NCBI GenBank assembly: GCA_040007395.1
Contig: JBDTVG010000123.1
Span: 1 to 33,890 of the forward strand
From: DATGFK01 sp040007395
GTDB taxonomy: Bacteria > Chloroflexota > Anaerolineae > Aggregatilineales > UBA2796
Reading direction: 5' to 3'
Length of the DNA: 33,890 nt
The notes under the pieces are model-generated. The model saw nothing but the letters and a program-made list of their open reading frames with translations. It was not told where the DNA came from and searched no databases. A program made the position numbers and the translations under genes. Below, piece after piece: positions 25,640 to 33,072 of this stretch. Each line of letters starts with the position of its first letter. Positions within the stretch are counted from its first letter, which is position 1.

Positions 25640-27379
25640 TTGACATCAACCATACTCTCCGCACCGTTCATTGTCATTGCATCGTGGATCGCGCTCTTTT
25701 GCCTGATAGCGGGTCTAGGTCAATTTGCCCGCAAAGCATTCGGTCTAGGGTCACCCACCTTCGACAATTGGCTAATGGCGTTCTGGATAGGCTACGCGAT
25801 CCTAATCGCGGCGCTGCAAGTGTGGCATCTGGGATTGCCTATCGACTGGCGAACGTGTCTGGTATTGGGCGCGCTAGGATTAGTAGGGTTCATTCTGGGC
25901 ATAAGCTCGCTCAAGCGATCAGTGGTATCGATCCCACGATTAATCGCCGTAATCGTTGTGCTTGCGCCGATTGCTTTTTGGGTCGCCAACCGTGCATTAG
26001 ACGCGCAACTGGATTTCGACACGGGCTTATATCACCTAACCAGTATTCGCTGGCTGAACGAATATCCAGTGGTACCGGGATTAGGTAATCTCCACTATCG
26101 ACTAGCGTTCAACCAATCCTTTTTTATGTTCGTCGCCGCGCTAAACATTTACCCTTATGCGAATGAAGGGCTGCATCTCGCCAACAGTTTGTTGATGATC
26201 GTCGTGATTGTGCAGTCGGTACACAGCCTGATCTACTCGCTGCGCTACCCTCGTGAGTTTTCGCCGTTGCGTTTGCTATACGTGCTGCTGCTGCCAGTAA
26301 TCATTTATCGCACTACGCCGCAGCTTTATTCCGCGAATGTGTCCAGCCCCTCGCCTGATCTCAGCGTGTTTATCTTGCAAATTGTCGTGACGCTGGCATT
26401 CGTAAAGTGTGTCGTCGAGCCTGTCGAAACTGAACAACGCTTCACACTGTTTTTTATCACGGCGCTCTCTGCGGTGGGCATCACCATGAAACTCAGTTTC
26501 GCGGTGTTTGGCGCGGCAATGATCGTGCTAGCGTGCGCGCTGTGGTTATGGTCGCAGCGGCAACAAGTACAGCTTGCGGCGCGGCAAGTGTTGATCATGC
26601 TGGTCGTGGTAGGCGGGTTGATTGGGGGGACTTGGGTGATGCACGGCATTTTGACGAGTGGTTATCCGGCCTTTCCGAGCACCTTTGGCGAACTACCTGT
26701 GGACTATAAAATCCCGGCGGCGATTGCCACTGATGCGGCGGATTGGGTGTACAGTTATGCGCGCCAGCCGCATGTGGAGTCGGCTGTTGTGTTTAGCAGT
26801 TGGAAGTGGCTCTCGACATGGGCAGGGCTAATGAAAGAATCGTTCAACGAATTTCTGTTTGTATTGCCCTGCGCTGTCGTGGTGATCACCTTCGTGATCT
26901 ATTTACTCGGTTGGCTGATCTTCCGACGGAACCGTGAAGATTTACGGTTATGGCTGCCTCTGCTTCCCGCACTCCTCTCGGCGATCTTCTGGTTTTTCAG
27001 CGCTCCCGATCCACGCTTTGCGGGATCAGCCTTTTGGATTCTCGCGCTGTGGAGCGTGGTTTTGCTGTTCAATTTGATCGCGAAACATCCCTCGCGCCTT
27101 ATCGTATATGCAGCCTTGAGTATTCCCGTGACGATTGCCGTGATCGTGCTTGTGATGGGCTATGCCCGGCTCAAGCCGGACACTGCTAAATTCCCCCTAC
27201 TGCCCATTGCCGCGATGAAACCGTTCCTTACCGACTCTGGCCTCATCGTGCTGATCCCGTCAAATGCTGACAATCCGCTGCAATTGTGGGATGCGCCGCT
27301 GCCCGATACACCCTACGAACTGCCCTTACTAGAACTCAGGGGGAACGATTTACGCGATGGCTTTCGGACACATCCATAA
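25640..27379 (+). CDS. Polytopic membrane protein, LIC_10190-like / GT-C-like
   Basis: This 579-residue protein has about eleven to twelve hydrophobic segments. The first large loop reads LDFDTGLYHLTSIRWLNEYP, then NLHYRLAFNQS, blocks I associate with LIC_10190-type membrane proteins that resemble GT-C glycosyltransferases. The Asp-rich loop would fit a polyprenyl-phosphate-sugar-dependent enzyme. This is by resemblance only. The start is taken as TTG at 25640: a stop lies four codons upstream and no ATG or GTG precedes the first helix. The ribosome site is weak. It is not related closely to the GT-C-like genes at the left end of the window. The alpha/beta hydrolase gene follows after 106 bp. 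Confidence 0.72.
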   Translation: MTSTILSAPFIVIASWIALFCLIAGLGQFARKAFGLGSPTFDNWLMAFWIGYAILIAALQVWHLGLPIDWRTCLVLGALGLVGFILGISSLKRSVVSIPRLIAVIVVLAPIAFWVANRALDAQLDFDTGLYHLTSIRWLNEYPVVPGLGNLHYRLAFNQSFFMFVAALNIYPYANEGLHLANSLLMIVVIVQSVHSLIYSLRYPREFSPLRLLYVLLLPVIIYRTTPQLYSANVSSPSPDLSVFILQIVVTLAFVKCVVEPVETEQRFTLFFITALSAVGITMKLSFAVFGAAMIVLACALWLWSQRQQVQLAARQVLIMLVVVGGLIGGTWVMHGILTSGYPAFPSTFGELPVDYKIPAAIATDAADWVYSYARQPHVESAVVFSSWKWLSTWAGLMKESFNEFLFVLPCAVVVITFVIYLLGWLIFRRNREDLRLWLPLLPALLSAIFWFFSAPDPRFAGSAFWILALWSVVLLFNLIAKHPSRLIVYAALSIPVTIAVIVLVMGYARLKPDTAKFPLLPIAAMKPFLTDSGLIVLIPSNADNPLQLWDAPLPDTPYELPLLELRGNDLRDGFRTHP

Positions 27380-27485
27380 TCACCATGAGCAGCGTAGAAA
27401 GATTAGACGCTTGTCATTGCTTGACCGATGACATGATGCTGTACACTAAAAGGGAACTTCCGCAGCCATTGCAGATAGAAAACCT

Positions 27486-28430
27486 ATGTCAACACCAAAA
27501 CGTATTGTCCGCGCCCTGATGATTATCATTGTATTGGCATTTACGATTGTCTATATCTATGTCGCCCATGTCGGCTACGATGTCCTATCGCTGCCCGCTG
27601 GCGGATTGCCGCGTACAACCCCCAGCGGCGAGTATCAGGAAGTCACCTTTCCGTCACGAGGTCAGGATTACAAGGTTTATGCCTTTTTCATGCACGGACA
27701 AAGCGATGGCCCCGCGATCATCAATGTGCATGGCTACCACGGCACGCGCCATGCCGACTATATATTGGATCGCGCCGAAGGATTGCGTGAACTTGGTTAT
27801 AACGTGCTATCGATTGATCTGAGCGATAACGGTGGTGATACCATTGGCAATGGGCGGATCAGCTTTGGCTACTCGGAGCGCTGGGATGTGCTAGGCGCGT
27901 ATGATTACTTGCTAGCGCAAGGCTACGCACCGGACAGGATCGGCATTGTTGCCGAGTCGATGGGTGCAGCATCGAGTCTGCTGGCGGCGGCTCAGGAGCC
28001 ACGTTTACGGGCAGTGTGGGCCGATAGTGCTTATGCCCGCACGGATACACAGATCACTGAATCCGCCGCCAAAACGAATTTCCCGACGTTCATTGTGCCG
28101 GGTGGACTGATCTGGGGGTGGCTGGTCAGTGGGGATCGTCTCTGGGAAGCCGCCCCGATTGCCGCTGCGTCTACGCTTGCCGCCAACAAACAGGCGGTCT
28201 ATATCATTCACTGCGACCAAGACCACACAGTGCTGTACCATCATGGGCTAGAACTCGCTGCCGCCTATAAAGCCGCCGGGGTCGATGTAACCTTCTGGGG
28301 CATACCTAACCATGACCACGCCGAGGGCATTGTCTATCACCGTGCTGAATATTTCCAGCGTCTTGATACATTTTTTAAGGTACATCTAGCAGAATCATCG
28401 GTAAGAATTCGAGACTCTGAGCCGTTCTAA
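27486..28430 (+). CDS. Membrane-anchored alpha/beta hydrolase
   Basis: This 314-residue serine hydrolase has an N-terminal membrane helix (about 8-28), so the enzyme domain probably faces outside. Features in order are HGYHG (82-86, oxyanion region), then VAESMGA with nucleophile Ser158. The acid is probably Asp246 in HCDQDH (Asp244 is the alternative), and the catalytic His lies in NHDHAEG (His278, or His276). It resembles the dienelactone-hydrolase/BAAT-like or S9/S15-type branch that lacks a lid. It could be an esterase or acyl-peptidase; the substrate is not predictable. The ribosome site is weak. It lies 38 bp upstream of the PPOX gene on the same strand and may be cotranscribed with it. 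Confidence 0.87.
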   Translation: MSTPKRIVRALMIIIVLAFTIVYIYVAHVGYDVLSLPAGGLPRTTPSGEYQEVTFPSRGQDYKVYAFFMHGQSDGPAIINVHGYHGTRHADYILDRAEGLRELGYNVLSIDLSDNGGDTIGNGRISFGYSERWDVLGAYDYLLAQGYAPDRIGIVAESMGAASSLLAAAQEPRLRAVWADSAYARTDTQITESAAKTNFPTFIVPGGLIWGWLVSGDRLWEAAPIAAASTLAANKQAVYIIHCDQDHTVLYHHGLELAAAYKAAGVDVTFWGIPNHDHAEGIVYHRAEYFQRLDTFFKVHLAESSVRIRDSEPF

Positions 28431-28468
28431 TTATCAGCTTACTTTTTACAAGTCAAGGAAGTGATTGC

Positions 28469-28870
28469 ATGTCTGTTCAAATTCCTGAAAGCGCAACCGA
28501 TCTACTGGAAAGCCCGCTTGTTTGCACCGTAACGACGGTTATGCCCAATGGTCAGCCACAGGTAACAGCGGTTTGGTTCGATTTTGACGGCGCGAATATA
28601 CGGATCAACACGGCGGAAGGGCGACAAAAAGCCCGCAACTTGAAACTCAATTCGAAGGTCACGGTTTTTATTCTCGATCCGCAAAATGCGTACCATTTCG
28701 TTGAATGGCGCGGACACGTTGCAGAGATTAAATCAGAAGAAGAAGGGGGACGCGATCATATTAATGCACTCTCGCTGCGTTATCGTGGTACCCCAGTCTA
28801 TAAGGGACAGGTGGAAAACGAGCGTCGCATTATGTATGTCATCGATCCAGATAAGATCCGCGCACAGTAG
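28469..28870 (+). CDS. PPOX-class (pyridoxamine phosphate oxidase-like) flavin/F420-dependent protein
   Basis: This 133-residue split-barrel protein begins VCTVTTVMPNGQPQVTAVWF and continues RINTAEGRQKARNLKLNSKV and VEWRGHVAEI. This is the pattern of the PPOX-class F420-dependent family (Rv1155-like, TIGR03618). The barrel binds a flavin or deazaflavin cofactor as a dimer. F420 use is typical of Actinobacteria and some Chloroflexota, so either cofactor is possible. The ATG has AAGGA about 9 nt upstream. It is the last gene of a plus-strand series and is followed by a strong hairpin. Cytoplasmic; the substrate is unknown. Confidence 0.87.
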   Translation: MSVQIPESATDLLESPLVCTVTTVMPNGQPQVTAVWFDFDGANIRINTAEGRQKARNLKLNSKVTVFILDPQNAYHFVEWRGHVAEIKSEEEGGRDHINALSLRYRGTPVYKGQVENERRIMYVIDPDKIRAQ

Positions 28871-28882
28871 CGATTAGCATTG

Positions 28883-28907
28883 GTAATGTGCAAAAATTGC
28901 ACATTAC
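28883..28907. terminator. Hairpin between convergent PPOX and sugar kinase genes
   Basis: GTAATGTGCAA (28883-28893), loop AAA, and TTGCACATTAC (28897-28907) form a perfect 11-bp stem followed by TTTCCTCT. It sits 12 bp after one gene and 6 bp from the end of the other, and should act as a shared terminator. Confidence 0.65.
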
Positions 28908-28913
28908 TTTCCT

Positions 28914-30416
28914 CTATCGCTGCAAATCATGGAAGATTGACTTGAGCAACGGATAAAGCTGGACAAACCGTGCATATTGTTCCGCGTAAAAAGCAGCCCG
29001 TTGCGGATCTGGCTCGGTGAGTTCAAAAGGGGCGGCGACGGCCTGTTGTGAATCGCTGTAGTCGGCGTAAATACCGATCCCAATTCCGGCAATCACCGCC
29101 GCCCCGACTGCTGCCCGTTCACGGCCTGTCGAGAGTCGCAGAGGTCGCGCCAGCACATCTGCCACAATCTGCCGCCAGATCGGGCTGGCAAGTCCGCCAC
29201 CCGAAGCCAGCAGTTGCTCAACAGGCGTGTTCAGATCGATCATCACGTCGAGGATCTGGCGCAGTGCAAAAGCCACCCCTTCCATGATAGCGCGGGACAG
29301 GTGTCCCAGCCCATGTCCAAGCGTCAGGCCGACAAAGCCGCCGCGTGCTAACGGGTCCATCAGCGGCGCACGTTCGCCCACCAGATAGGGCATAAACAGC
29401 AACCCCTCGGCTCCCAGCGGCACACCATTCGCCAGATCCGCTAAATACTGGTAGGCGTTAGGATCGTTGGTCAGGCCGTGCAGATCACGCAGCCAACGTA
29501 GCGACAACCCTGCCGAAAGCATCGCACCTAGCAAATACCAGCGATCAGCAGGCGCGTGGCAAAAGACATGTAGCCGCAGTTGGTTATCGACCTGTGGTCT
29601 GAGCAGCGGCGCAAAAATCTGCCCGCCTGTACCGAGGGTCACTGAGCCAATACCGGGATTGATCAGCCCATTACCGACTGCTTGCGCCGGTTGGTCGGCA
29701 GAGCCTGCCGCGACAGGAATTCCAATAGTCAGGCCGAGCGTTTCGGCGGCGGATTTCGTCAGTGCCCCGACAATATCCGCTGACTCGAACACATTAGGCC
29801 AAAGATCGGGTAGATCAAGCGTTTCAATGATCGCCGTAGACCATTGGCGCTGACGTACATCGAACAGCGCGGTTGCTGATGCGTCGCTGGCATCTGTCGC
29901 GATCTCGTCTGTGAGCCGAAATCGAACGTAATCTTTAGGCAACAAGCAATATCGCGCCTGTTCCAGCAAGGCAGGATTATGCTTTTGCAGCCAGCGCAGA
30001 GTTGGAGCCATGAAGCCAGCGGCGGGCGCTGTCCCCGCGATTCGTGCCAGTTGATCCGTACCTACGATTGAAATGATCTCGCCCACCTCGGCAGCCCCAC
30101 GTTGATCCGCCCAGATAATCGCGGGTGCTAGGGCTTGACCACTAGCATCCAATAGCAATGTGCCGTGCATGTGACCCGCAAGCCCTATCGCATCGATCTC
30201 GGCGCTGCCTTCATTGCTGTCTGCCTGTTCAATGGCCTGCCGCACAGCATGGATTGTGGCTTGCCACCATGCTTCGGAGTCTTGTTCTGCATAACCGGGC
30301 TGCGGCACGTCAATCGGATACTCGCGGCTGCCAATGCCCAACAGACGGGTATGCTCATCGATCACGACGGCTTTTACGCTGGATGTCCCTAGATCGATGC
30401 CAAGAAGTCTGGTCAA
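28914..30416 (-). CDS. xylB: FGGY-family carbohydrate kinase, xylulokinase-like
   Basis: This 500-residue sugar kinase has the FGGY N-terminal ATP-binding start LLGIDLGTSSVKAVVID. GLAGHMHGTLLLD (78-90) and IIWADQR (100-106) are the sugar-site motifs of xylulokinases. The catalytic base is expected at Asp241 in AGSADQPAQAVGNG. The C-terminal domain has ASGGGLASPIWRQIVADVL, the second FGGY signature region. It would phosphorylate D-xylulose or a similar ketose with ATP. Exact specificity is not certain, and no xylose isomerase gene is near. The start is TTG at 30416, where the conserved N-terminus begins. The ribosome site is weak. The gene lies 33 bp downstream of the CPBP-like gene and is probably read from the same transcript. 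Confidence 0.88.
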   Translation of the reverse strand: MTRLLGIDLGTSSVKAVVIDEHTRLLGIGSREYPIDVPQPGYAEQDSEAWWQATIHAVRQAIEQADSNEGSAEIDAIGLAGHMHGTLLLDASGQALAPAIIWADQRGAAEVGEIISIVGTDQLARIAGTAPAAGFMAPTLRWLQKHNPALLEQARYCLLPKDYVRFRLTDEIATDASDASATALFDVRQRQWSTAIIETLDLPDLWPNVFESADIVGALTKSAAETLGLTIGIPVAAGSADQPAQAVGNGLINPGIGSVTLGTGGQIFAPLLRPQVDNQLRLHVFCHAPADRWYLLGAMLSAGLSLRWLRDLHGLTNDPNAYQYLADLANGVPLGAEGLLFMPYLVGERAPLMDPLARGGFVGLTLGHGLGHLSRAIMEGVAFALRQILDVMIDLNTPVEQLLASGGGLASPIWRQIVADVLARPLRLSTGRERAAVGAAVIAGIGIGIYADYSDSQQAVAAPFELTEPDPQRAAFYAEQYARFVQLYPLLKSIFHDLQR

Positions 30417-30449
30417 GGGTGAGCATTCACTTTCTTTTTCCGCCAGCCG

Positions 30450-31136
30450 CTAGATAAAGCGTACCACGAACAGCAGCAGCAAATTGGTCCCAATCTGGCA
30501 GATCCAACTTGTGTAAAAGCCAAAGCGATGACGTAGATAGCTGTATAAGAAGTTGACGAAAACAAGGCATAGTCCGATGATTGCCGCAGGCAGCGGGAAG
30601 TTCAGTACATCCAGTTGCGGGAAAAACATCAGGATCGCCCATAGTCCCGCCGCACCGCCCGTGAAGATCGGGCCACGTACCCCCTGAAGCGCTGCCCGGA
30701 AGTATAGCCCTTCGGCAAGCGGCATGGTAAAGGCAAGTATCTGGAAGACCGCTGCGTCGCTGGTTTTTCCAAATATATCCAGTGAAACGCGATGCAACTG
30801 CGCTGCGCCGACTGCCAGTACAGGCAAGCCGATTAACGCACTAATGCTAAGGCCGACGAGTACATCGCGCTGAGTCAAGGGTTCAAGCGCAATCTTATCA
30901 ATAACCAGTACGATTACCCCGCTGACTGCCAGCAAAGTCCACAGCAGTGTATAACGTATCTCAAAGGCGAGATTGTTCAGACCAAACAGGGCTAACGCCG
31001 CCAAAATAATAAATAGAAATGCCGGATCAAGTGTCGATGGCAGCACATCCTCTGTTTCTGCATCTTCAACTTCGATGGGCGACGTTTCCGGGGCGGGCGG
31101 GCCTTCTTCCGGTCGAGAATCGATCTTATCGAGCAT
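30450..31136 (-). CDS. CPBP-family membrane protein with degenerate protease motifs
   Basis: This 228-residue protein has an acidic, Pro-rich cytoplasmic tail (1-40) and about seven helices. Its C-terminal half follows the CPBP (Abi/Rce1-like) intramembrane protease plan, but the catalytic motifs are eroded. The EExxxR box reads AEGLYFR, with the first Glu lost. The expected FxxxH region reads MFFPQLD, without His. The last box reads LRHRFGFYTSWICQIGTN, with Gln where His is usual. It is therefore probably inactive as a protease, or a distant relative. The ATG at 31136 has GGAGG 4 nt upstream. A terminator-like hairpin lies directly before that site. The sugar kinase gene follows. The family call is moderate. 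Confidence 0.68.
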   Translation of the reverse strand: MLDKIDSRPEEGPPAPETSPIEVEDAETEDVLPSTLDPAFLFIILAALALFGLNNLAFEIRYTLLWTLLAVSGVIVLVIDKIALEPLTQRDVLVGLSISALIGLPVLAVGAAQLHRVSLDIFGKTSDAAVFQILAFTMPLAEGLYFRAALQGVRGPIFTGGAAGLWAILMFFPQLDVLNFPLPAAIIGLCLVFVNFLYSYLRHRFGFYTSWICQIGTNLLLLFVVRFI

Positions 31137-31147
31137 AGAGCCTCCAC

Positions 31148-31187
31148 AAAAAACGCCCGGTGGCGCGTTGAGATGAGGCCATCGGGC
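31148..31187 (-). terminator. Terminator-shaped hairpin directly before the CPBP gene ribosome site
   Basis: On the minus strand GCCCGATGGC (31187-31178), a 13-nt loop, and GCCACCGGGC (31164-31155) pair at 9 of 10 positions with one mismatch (G-U possible) and are followed by a T6 run (31153-31148). The GGAGG of the CPBP gene begins only 3 bases after the T-run. It is either the stop of an upstream unit or an attenuator of the CPBP/kinase transcript. Confidence 0.75.
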
Positions 31188-31245
31188 ATTTGTATTTTAC
31201 AACAGATGAAAGTCAGATGCTATAGATACACTCGTAGCGGTAGGG

Positions 31246-31515
31246 CTAATCCGTTCTCAGAAAAGGATAAATTGAGCCAAAGCGGGGTTGGACTCTTGGG
31301 CGAAGAAATGCAGTGCCTCGGCAATAGTAGAAAAACAAACACAGTGACAGCCGTGATGGCAACCTTGCGGAGAGCAGCCATAACTTGAGGGCGCAACCAG
31401 TATGAATGCGCGAAGCGTCCTCAACAAAGGTCACTTCCCGAACATAATGCAAGCGATTCTCAAGCGCCCAATGGTCGCGCCACAGACGCATTAAATCACG
31501 GGTCAAGAATATTCA
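31246..31515 (-). pseudogene. ISAs1-family transposase remnant (C-terminal end, frameshifted)
   Basis: The minus strand encodes RDLMRLWRDHWALENRLHYV and then REVTFVEDASRIHTGCA, which closely follows the C-terminal motif of ISAs1-type transposases (HW.IENRLH, then V..VTF.EDASRIRTG.AP). After CA the frame is lost. Dropping back one base at the GGG of 31389-31391 restores PQVMAALRKVAITAVTV, the expected continuation, so a single C has been lost on the coding strand. The N-terminal three quarters of the gene are missing. The remnant lies just downstream of urtE and marks an old insertion at the boundary between the urea transporter genes and the CPBP/kinase pair. No clear terminal inverted repeats were identified. 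Confidence 0.8.
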
Positions 31516-31539
31516 GCAGAGATTGAATCATATCCCATA

Positions 31540-32241
31540 TCAAACAGACAGATATTCCTTGATCACACCTTCTTGCAAATCGCTGATCGGCCCTTTGGAA
31601 ACGATCACGCCTTTTTCGATCACATAGCAGTAATCGGCAATGCCTAATGCGAAATCAAGGAATTGTTCGACCAGCAGAATGGACATGATACGCTTTTCTT
31701 TGATCGATTGGATGACTTCTTCAATCTGCATCACAATCGAGGGTTGAATGCCTTCGGTTGGTTCGTCCAACAGCAGTAATTTGGGATGACGAACCAGTAC
31801 GCGGGCAATAGCGAGCTGCTGCTGCTGACCGCCGCTCAATGTCCCGGCGACACGCGTCCGCATCGTTTTGAGTACTGGGAATAGATCGTAGGCTTCCTCG
31901 ATAGCCTCTGGATTTGGCGTTTTAATAGGGAGCGCCTCAAAGCCCATAATCAGGTTTTCGTAGACTGTTAGGTGCGGGAAAATGCCGCGTCCTTGCGGAA
32001 CGTAGCCGATCCCGGCTTGCGCCCGCAGGTGCGAGGGAATACGGGTAATATCCTTGCCTTGAAAACTAATGCGGCCCGTCCGAGCCTTTAGCGCACCCAT
32101 AATCGTCTTGAGTGTAGTAGTCTTGCCAACCCCATTACGTCCCATCAAGCAGACGACTTGACCTTCGGGAACTTCAAGGCTGACATTGGTGAGGATGCGG
32201 CTTTCGCCGTAATAAGTGCTAACCTGATCCAGAGTGAGCAT
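31540..32241 (-). CDS. urtE: Urea-type ABC transporter ATP-binding protein UrtE
   Basis: This 233-residue ABC ATPase has Walker A GRNGVGKTT (34-42), the Q-loop region GYVPQGRGIFPHLTVYENL and the signature LSGGQQQQLAIAR. Its Walker B LLLLDEPTEGIQPSI carries the EGIQPSI ending typical of UrtE, as opposed to the LivF EGLAP form. With UrtD it powers uptake of urea, or short amides, through the UrtB/UrtC channel. The frame extends by one TTG codon, but the ATG at 32241 has AGGAG about 8 nt upstream. It lies 39 bp downstream of urtD in the order C-D-E. No urease genes follow: the next element is a transposase remnant. A branched-chain amino acid or amide specificity cannot be fully excluded. Confidence 0.9.
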   Translation of the reverse strand: MLTLDQVSTYYGESRILTNVSLEVPEGQVVCLMGRNGVGKTTTLKTIMGALKARTGRISFQGKDITRIPSHLRAQAGIGYVPQGRGIFPHLTVYENLIMGFEALPIKTPNPEAIEEAYDLFPVLKTMRTRVAGTLSGGQQQQLAIARVLVRHPKLLLLDEPTEGIQPSIVMQIEEVIQSIKEKRIMSILLVEQFLDFALGIADYCYVIEKGVIVSKGPISDLQEGVIKEYLSV

Positions 32242-32280
32242 CAATAGGTCTCCTTATCTATTAGATCCATTCAGATCCGC

Positions 32281-33042
32281 TTAGGCGGCTTTTTCGGCCT
32301 TGCGACCCAGATATACTTCGATGACACGTGGATCATTCTGGACAGCTTCGACAGGGCCTTCACACAAGACTTTGCCCGCTGCCAATACCGTTACTACACT
32401 AGCAAACTGGCGGACAAACTGCATATCGTGTTCAACCACCAGAATCGAGCGATTCTGCCCAATGGCCTGCAGCAGTTCGCCTGTTTTATCACGTTCTTGA
32501 CGTGTCATCCCGGCAACTGGCTCGTCGAGCAGCAGGAGTTTTGGTTCCTGCACTAGTAGTACCCCGATTTCCAGCCATTGTTTTTGTCCATGAGCAAGCT
32601 GCCCAGCCCGAACGTTGGCGCGATCCATTAACCCGATAGTCTCCAGAACCTGTTCGATTCTCGCTTTTTGTTCACCGGGGATGGGTTTGAGCAAACTAGC
32701 AGTTGGCGTTTTGAAGCCTATTGCTACTTCGAGATTTTCAAACACCGTCAAGCTGGCGAATATAGCCGGGGTCTGGAACTTGCGCCCAATGCCGAACTGC
32801 ACCAGCTTATATTCAGGCCAGCGCCGTGTCTCTATGGTCCTGTCGAAGGTCACGGTTCCGCTGGATGGACGAGTCTTGCCCGTGATAATGTCGAGTAAAG
32901 TGGTTTTGCCCGCCCCGTTCGGCCCGATCAAGAAACGCAGTTCTCCGTAGCCAATCGAAAAATCCAAGCCGTCCAATACCGTAAAGCCATCGAAGCCGAC
33001 TTTGACATTGCGGACTTCGAGAATATTCCCTTCAGTAGTCAT
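32281..33042 (-). CDS. urtD: Urea-type ABC transporter ATP-binding protein UrtD
   Basis: This 253-residue ABC ATPase has Walker A GPNGAGKTT (40-48) followed by LLDIITGKTRP, which is characteristic of UrtD. The variant signature LAHGQKQWLEIG (149-160) stands in place of LSGGQ, and Walker B is LLLLDEPVAGMT (169-180). The switch His is in VVEHDM. It pairs with UrtE as the ATPase heterodimer on the cytoplasmic face of the membrane. The ATG at 33042 has GGGAGA about 4 nt upstream. It lies 30 bp downstream of urtC. Urt systems are often induced by nitrogen limitation; no NtcA/NtrC-type site can be examined because the operon start lies outside the window. Confidence 0.92.
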   Translation of the reverse strand: MTTEGNILEVRNVKVGFDGFTVLDGLDFSIGYGELRFLIGPNGAGKTTLLDIITGKTRPSSGTVTFDRTIETRRWPEYKLVQFGIGRKFQTPAIFASLTVFENLEVAIGFKTPTASLLKPIPGEQKARIEQVLETIGLMDRANVRAGQLAHGQKQWLEIGVLLVQEPKLLLLDEPVAGMTRQERDKTGELLQAIGQNRSILVVEHDMQFVRQFASVVTVLAAGKVLCEGPVEAVQNDPRVIEVYLGRKAEKAA

Positions 33043-33072
33043 GATCTCTCCCTTTACCTCTATCCGTGCGAA

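Noticed and set aside
27421..27447. TTGACC and TACACT before the hydrolase gene as a promoter
   Set aside because: The spacing is only 15 bp and the -10 is poor, so it was not annotated.
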